NCBI GenBank assembly: GCA_007922195.1
Contig: ML682059.1
Location: forward strand, 10,311,118-10,375,117
Source of the DNA: Podocnemis expansa
Lineage: Eukaryota > Chordata > Testudines > Podocnemididae
Direction of reading: 5' to 3'
Length of the DNA stretch: 64,000 nucleotides
Part shown: positions 58,363-64,000 of the stretch, piece after piece
How positions within the stretch are numbered: position 1 is the stretch's first letter
Layout of the letters: every line of letters begins with the position of its first letter
The notes under the pieces: model-generated
What the model was told of the DNA's origin: nothing
Databases searched by the model: none
The model's input: only the letters and a program-made list of their open reading frames with translations
Program-made: the position numbers and the translations under genes

Positions 58363-59019
58363 TTTTTTTTTCATGGGGGTGGACTGCAGGGCTACAGGGA
58401 ACAGTGGAGTTGTTTGGGCTGTGGGTGGCCTCTGAGACCTTCCCCACTAGCCAGGTTTGAGCATCAGGACAGCAGCCCAGCCTGAACAGGGCTGTTTTTA
58501 GCCCCCATGTCAGCCAACCCAGGTTCAGAGACTTGCTGCTGGGTGTCTTTGCAGCATAGACAAACCCTTAAGCAGCAAGAGAGAAGAGTAAAGCATACAG
58601 GTTGGCTTTAAATAACCCTTCCCCCCCCCCCCCCCCGTGCCCTGGAAGCCAGGTGTGTAGCACTTGCAGCTGTTTCTAACTAGCTTTTTAATGAATGAGC
58701 TAGTTTTCAAGGTGATGCTGAAATTTGCACTTCCTCCCAAAGTGCTAGGCTGTAAAACAGCCTCACCATGGACGCATGAGGACTGGTGCTTCCAACATTA
58801 AATTGGCAGTTTGATGCTAAATCTTATTGAAGGCTGAATGGGAAATCAAAATGCACAGTGTTTCAGTGTGACCTGAAAGGCTTGTTATGACAAAAAAAAA
58901 AAAAAACTGGTAAGAAAATCACACTAGAACTCTCTGTTCTTAAAGCCAATTTCACAACACTGCTCATAATTCCATATACATATAAATGTATGTGTGTGTG
59001 TGTATTTTGTCTTGTAGAG

Positions 59020-59490
59020 TAATGGTTCTCAACCACTGTCTAGACGCATTACCTTACTGCCACATAGCAGTAAGTTCTAAAGGGGCAGATGTGTTACTCT
59101 AGTTCAGTAAAACAAACAAGGAGTCCTGTGATACTTAAAGACTAACAAATTTATTAATTGTGTGAGCTTTTGTGGGAGAAAAATCCCACTTCATCAGATG
59201 CTTTAAAGATGGGGGAGCTCAAGGAATGGGAAGAAATAAATGCAGGGAAGTGTAAGTCATGGAATCAGGTCATACTGTAACAGCTCATGCAATAAATAAA
59301 AAAATAAATACATTTTGTTAGTCCAAATGCCACAGGACTCCTTGTTTGTGTTACAGTAGTAAGTGTGTCATGTAGAGCCAGGGAGATGGCAGGATTTGGC
59401 CTGGGGGAAGGGTGAGTGGTCTGGTGTGGCCTATAGTGTTGTGAAATGCTGCCAAGTGTGTTACAACCCACAAAAGGTTGAGAACCATTG
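59020..59490. mobile_element. hAT-type MITE split by a Penelope fragment
   Basis: Ends taatggttctcaacc (59020) and ggttgagaaccattg (to 59490). 59107-59345 inside it is the Penelope 3' end in reverse. A partial second copy of the MITE right end follows at 59515-59575. Confidence 0.7.
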
Positions 59491-59605
59491 CTTTGGAGGG
59501 GGCAGGAGGGGCTGGTGAGTCCTGTAGGGTTGCAAAATGTCACCAAGTGTACCATGACCTGCAAAAGGTCTCTGCTCTACAGTTTACTTGCTCCATGCTT
59601 AGCCA

Positions 59606-60148
59606 AGCAAACAAGGAGTCTTGCGGCACTTTTATAGACTAACAAATATATTTATCGGATGAGCTTTTATGGGAGAAATCTCTCTTTATCAAATGCTTAA
59701 AGACAGCCCCCCCAACCTTAAGCAGATATGCACTAGCAACACAGACCTAACAACAGAACCATTAAAGCAAGCACATATACTTGCAACAAACCACGCTGCC
59801 AACTTTGCCCCCACATCTACACAAAAGACACCATCCCAGGACCAATTCAAACCAGCTGCTCCATAAAGGGCTCATTCACCTGCTCATCCACCAATGTGAT
59901 TTATGCCTTCATGTGCCAGAAATGCCCCCGGCCTCATATGTTGGACACATAGGACAGTCTTTGTGCAAAAGAATAAATGGGCATAAATCTGACATCAGAA
60001 ATCACAACATTCAAAAATCAGTAGGTAAGCACTTCAGTCTTCCTGATCACTCCGTTAATGATTTGCTAATAGCTGTGTTCAAGCAAATCCATAACACATC
60101 AAGGCTTCAAAGAGAAACTGCAGAATTGGTATTCATATGCAAATTTGA

Positions 60149-60198
<50 letters not shown>

Positions 60199-60500
60199 TC
60201 AGGACTAAATAAGGACTTTGGATTTTTTTCTCATTACAGCTGGTGATTTGACTTTATCTTCCTCTGTATGCTGTTCCCAGTGTTTGAATCTTAACAACTG
60301 TTTTGACTTACTGTTACAGTGTGACCTGATTTTATGACTTACACTTTGGTGAATTTTTTTCTCCCATTCTGTAAGTTCCTGCATCTTTAAAGCATCTGAT
60401 GAAGTGGGATTTTCTCCTATGAATGCTCATGCAATATATACATTTGTTAGTCTTTTTGAAAGTACCACAGCACTCTTGGTTTGTTTTGCTGAACTAGACT
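59606..60500 (+). mobile_element. Penelope-like element with GIY-YIG domain remnant and inverted head
   Basis: 59606-59705 is the element 3' end in reverse orientation. From 59706 the sense strand runs to the normal 3' end at about 60490. In between, shifted frames read STNVIYAFMCQKCP, then YVGHIGQSLCKRINGHKSDI and a LPDHSVNDL segment, resembling the GIY-YIG endonuclease at the C-terminus of Penelope-like retroelements. Inverted partial copies at the head are usual for this group. The coding part is frameshifted. Confidence 0.7.
60150..60196. repeat. (CT)n microsatellite
   Basis: Pure CT run inside the Penelope-like element. Confidence 0.95.
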
Positions 60501-62434
60501 AACAGGGCTACCCCTTGGAATTATGCTTAGGCAGGCATTAACAGAAACAAAACTGAAGGGAGATTAATGATCTCAAGCCATATTCTCTGGTCCTTAATAT
60601 TGAGCTATTATTATACTTTATATTTTGCATTTGCAAAAGTCAAAAATGAGTGAACAGATATTTCATTATACTGTCCTCATTTATACAGGTTTTTAATAAT
60701 TACTAGGGGAATATTTTTCTCCTTTTTCTGCATTTCAGAAGACTGCTTTTACTTAGGCCTGTAATTATGAGGTCAGTTAACTTGGTAACTTGAAATAAGC
60801 AGTCATTCAGCGTTTCACAGGACCTAGCTCTCTTATTCAGACAGTAAACCTATGTTTGCATTGCAGACACCAAACTTAAAGCAACACAGCTACAGTGCTG
60901 TAAAGTAGGCACTTCCTTCATTGACAGGGGAGGGTTTTCTGCTGCTTCTCAGAGAGGTGGTGGTTATATCAATGGAAACACTCTTCTGTCAGCCTAGCTT
61001 CCTCTACTTAACCTGGGCATTCAGGGGGTGAAATTTTTGATAGCCCTGAGTGATGTAACTAAGTTGACTTAAGGCTTCGGTCTAGACTAGGTCTGGTAGT
61101 TCCATGAACTATTCAAATCTTGTTGTCCTCACTTGTCTAGTACTCGGTGTCTTTTCAGCTTGTTACAGGATTTGAAAAATTTATCAGACAACTTATAGTC
61201 AAAGCAGTGTATCTACTAGCTATATTGGTCAATACTGAAGGTTGGGACGGGAGGAGATGATCATCTCAGCAGGTCTGAGTTAAACCTAGACCTTGGGATT
61301 CTGTTTCTTCTGTGGCAGTGATGGCAGTGATCAGTGACCAAACCACTTCTTAAAGCAAAATTTAGAACAAATGTTTTCTCAAGCATTTTACCATCTTCCA
61401 GATAGGGACCCTTTTGATCTACTTTCCTGTTGACTACTTTGAGACCTCTAGGATCTGAATGGCAAGTCAGTTCCCTAAAATCTCAAAACATGTCTCGCCC
61501 AGGCTCAGGGACATACTCTCTTCTCAATGATGGTCACTTTTTAACTGTGTGTGGCCTGTTAGTTTCCAGGTTGCAGTTACTTGATGACAAGATACATGAT
61601 CTCTTAAACTTGCATTTGCCCATTGTCTTTCAGTTGTGTAACTGAATGTTTTTATATGGGATGCAGTTATATTGCTTCCTTGTTCTTCCCCGTAACCCCA
61701 GTATGTTAGATCAGTGCTTTCATACAGGAAATTCTTAAACCCAGTACAGAATAATTTCTGTCACTGACTTACCACATACAGAGTTCATAAACTTATTATG
61801 AACATATCAACTCCATTTCTGTCATGATGTATATACTAAGTCAACCCACAGATGGTGCCAAAATGAACTAATGCTGTAGGTGTTCAGACTTCGAAAATAT
61901 GATCTTCCCTCTCCTTTCTTATGTATTTTGAGCTATGAAAAGTTAACAGTATTAGCATTTAAAGAATTATCACTTGCATCTGATTGGCAGCCATGTAGCT
62001 GAATGGTGCATGTAACACCATTGAGCTTTAGTTTCAGGTTCTGCAAACAGGTGTTATTGCAAATATACTTCTTGTGTTTTGATGCTGTATCAGCAATAAC
62101 AACATGTAGATATTTAGCTTTCAGTGAAAAAAGTTACATTCTGTAGAACAAAAAGCAGCATGAAGGAGTTTCTGGTACCAGGTGAATCTGAGACCTGCTC
62201 TAGTGTGCTCTCTTTTTTATTGGCCCTAGATCTTTCGAGTAGTCATCCTCTGTTGTGAGTACTTCATTCAGTTCCTGCCTTTGTCACTACTTAGGAAAGC
62301 AGCAAAGTGAAATTTATATTGTTTCACTTGCCAGCACAGTTCTGAATGAGTGAGACTGGTCAGTGTTGCTAAATTCAAGCTGCTGCTGCTCAGAGCCAGC
62401 TCAAAGGGCTGTGGCATCCCAAGCCGGCTTTTGC

Positions 62435-62900
62435 TTTGGTGCCCCCCCCCCCCGGCGGGTTGGAACTCAGCCTCTGCTCTGGGCCAGCACACCCTGCTCC
62501 CAAAGTGGGGAACAGCCAGCCCAGGGGCTCAACGGGCCAGCTCAGAGGCCGGGCTCTGCTCTCTCACCCCTCCCCTGGGCTGGCTGTCACTTTCTAGGGG
62601 TGGAAGAGGGCCAGCCCAGGAGAGGGGTGAGAGAGCAGAGTCCGCCTCATGGGCTGGCCCACTTCACCCCTGCGCTGGCTGTTCCCTGCCCTGGGAGCAG
62701 AGCAGGCTGGTTGGGGGGCTGAGTTCTGCTCTCCCACCCCACCTCTGGGCCAGCCCTCTCCACACCTAGGGAGGAACAGCCGGCCCAGGGGAGGGGTGAG
62801 ATAGCAGAGCCCAGTCTCTGAGCTGGCCTGCTCTGCCCCTGGGCTGGCTGTTCCTTGTCTTGAGGAGTGGGACGAGCCGGCCCAGAGCAGGGGTGCTGCA
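62435..62900. repeat. GC-rich minisatellite region
   Basis: After a C run (62444-62454), segments such as ggctggctgttcc, gccagcccaggggaggggtgag and gcagagtccg recur in both orientations several times. The unit is irregular, about 60-130 bases. Open frames through it are artefacts. Confidence 0.65.
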
Positions 62901-64000
62901 TGCTGAAGCAGTGCTCCTAAGCTTTGCTGCTCTGAGCCGGGCCTCACTGGCTCATCGGGAGAGCTGGCCCTGCTGCTGCTTGAGAAAATCACAAACAGCA
63001 GCAGAGGAGTGGACCTGGTCTGTAGATCTAAGGCAACAACATTCCATCAACTTTTGTTTTATGTTGGAAGCCATCTTTGAAGTTCAAGTGCTCCGTTTTT
63101 TTTAAAGAGACTAGTTTTTGTGGAACTAAGCTTCTGATTTGACTGGAATTTTCCAGCTGTTGAGGGAAAATATAAAGATGGGCTCCAAATCCCAGTTGGA
63201 TGTACAGTTAATTTGATAACATAATCTTCTACCAAAAGACAGCTTTTTGGCCTACTGTTGATTTTTGGTTGTCTATTTATTTTAAGATATTAATTTGATT
63301 TTTCATATGAACCACCAATTTTCCAATTAAAGTGATGTCAAAATATGTAGTCTGCACACATTAGATCCTTAGTCTGTGATTTATGCTACATCATTTTTGT
63401 CTTCTGCAGTTCTAAGAATGCCATTGTGTTTTAAATGTAAACTAACATTTCATTAATACTTTGATATAATTTTAAAGACTGTTTCATTTATCTGGAGTAT
63501 TATTTAAATAGACAGGCAATAATACAGGTTCAACAAGCTGACCCATTGAGGAGTTACTACTTCTCCAGAAAGCTACAATGTAAATAAGAGTCCAGCTGAG
63601 GGCAGTTAGCTGCAGAATAAGACAAAGTTTGTTCTGAGTCGGATTTAAGGTGCTGAGTGATGAATTAAGGACTGGGACAAGAGACTTCTTTTTTTAATGT
63701 TAATTTAACAGTAAACAGGATAATACATGTGTTAAGTTAATAACTGTGGTTTTGAAGTAAAAATCAACTGCTGTTAAAAATAGCTTATGGAAGATCCAAG
63801 GAAGTCCATGTGGAATTTATAGTGTCCTGTTCATACATTATTATAAGAGCTATATGTACATGAAGTGTAAACATTTTTCTCTTATGGAGGAAAATATACG
63901 AGAGCTTTAATGGCAATTAAGAAAGCAGAGTTGCCGTACTAGTTTATATCGCTGGTTCCTTTAATCCAGAACCCCACCTTTGACAATAGTTGTACCAGCT

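Larger units (their letters stand above)
57207..64000 (+). other. First intron of the TGFBR1-like gene (continues past the window)
   Basis: Begins with GTGAGT and contains only repeats: MITEs, Penelope fragments and minisatellites, annotated separately. No further exon was recognised to 64000. 60500-62480 and 62900-64000 are AT-rich with no identified feature. Confidence 0.65.

Noticed and set aside
59107..59345. tRNA-derived SINE
   Set aside because: The same sequence is the 3' end of the GIY-YIG-bearing element at 59606-60500, and no A/B box pair was seen.
62350..62992. Open frames up to 139 codons
   Set aside because: They run through an irregular minisatellite in several frames; no conserved domain.

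Overview
This is a window of vertebrate nuclear DNA, most likely from a turtle and possibly a crocodilian. The evidence is the mix of CR1 LINEs, DIRS-type tyrosine-recombinase retroelements, Penelope-like GIY-YIG fragments, an R4/Dong-type LINE, hAT-type MITEs and a MIR-like SINE, together with host exons carrying standard splice sites. There are no bacterial operons, CRISPR arrays or convincing RNA genes. Cellular coding sequence is confined to two small exons; most of the rest is nested mobile DNA.

Host genes. The terminal coding exon of TGFBR1 (TGF-beta receptor type 1) lies at 4951-5076 (+) with a clear splice acceptor and a 3' UTR running to a polyadenylation signal near 9390. About 52 kb downstream on the same strand, inside a CpG island, is a first coding exon (57128-57206) whose signal peptide, length and phase-1 splice donor also look like TGFBR1 exon 1. 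A last exon upstream of a first exon implies either a tandem TGFBR1 duplication or an assembly rearrangement.

Endogenous retrovirus. The centrepiece is a complete but broken provirus (13010-31678, +): 1.6 kb LTRs, TG...CA ends, 4-bp target duplication, a tRNA-Lys3-type primer binding site, a long leader, gag, protease, RT-RNase H-integrase, env and a polypurine tract. Between pol and env, where simple retroviruses have nothing, lie five consecutive small ORFs (21327-24689). They look like diverged tandem duplicates of the retroviral aspartic protease domain, each with an acidic N-terminal extension and each preceded within about 30 bases by a splice-acceptor-like site. Most have lost the catalytic Asp-Thr-Gly. 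This accessory array is the most unusual content here. A 5'-truncated R4/Dong-type LINE sits on the minus strand between the last accessory ORF and env.

Flanking repeats. Left to right: a 5'-proximal CR1 on the minus strand with an ORF1 esterase (1-3215); a DIRS remnant (10650-11720); the provirus; a second DIRS (about 32144-38490) split by a probable solo LTR; an older second copy of the same retrovirus family (about 38990-42672), itself split by a Penelope-like fragment and a 1.46 kb solo LTR; hAT-type MITEs with GC-rich minisatellite cores; tail-to-tail CR1 ends; a third DIRS on the minus strand (49205-53021) cut by a nearly complete CR1 ORF2 (53022-55874, +); and MITEs and Penelope fragments in the first intron of the downstream gene.

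All retroviral and retrotransposon genes except the CR1 ORF1 and accessory ORF 5 carry visible stops, frameshifts or catalytic substitutions, so the elements appear inactive. Element boundaries were read by eye and may be off by tens of bases where no terminal repeat defines them.
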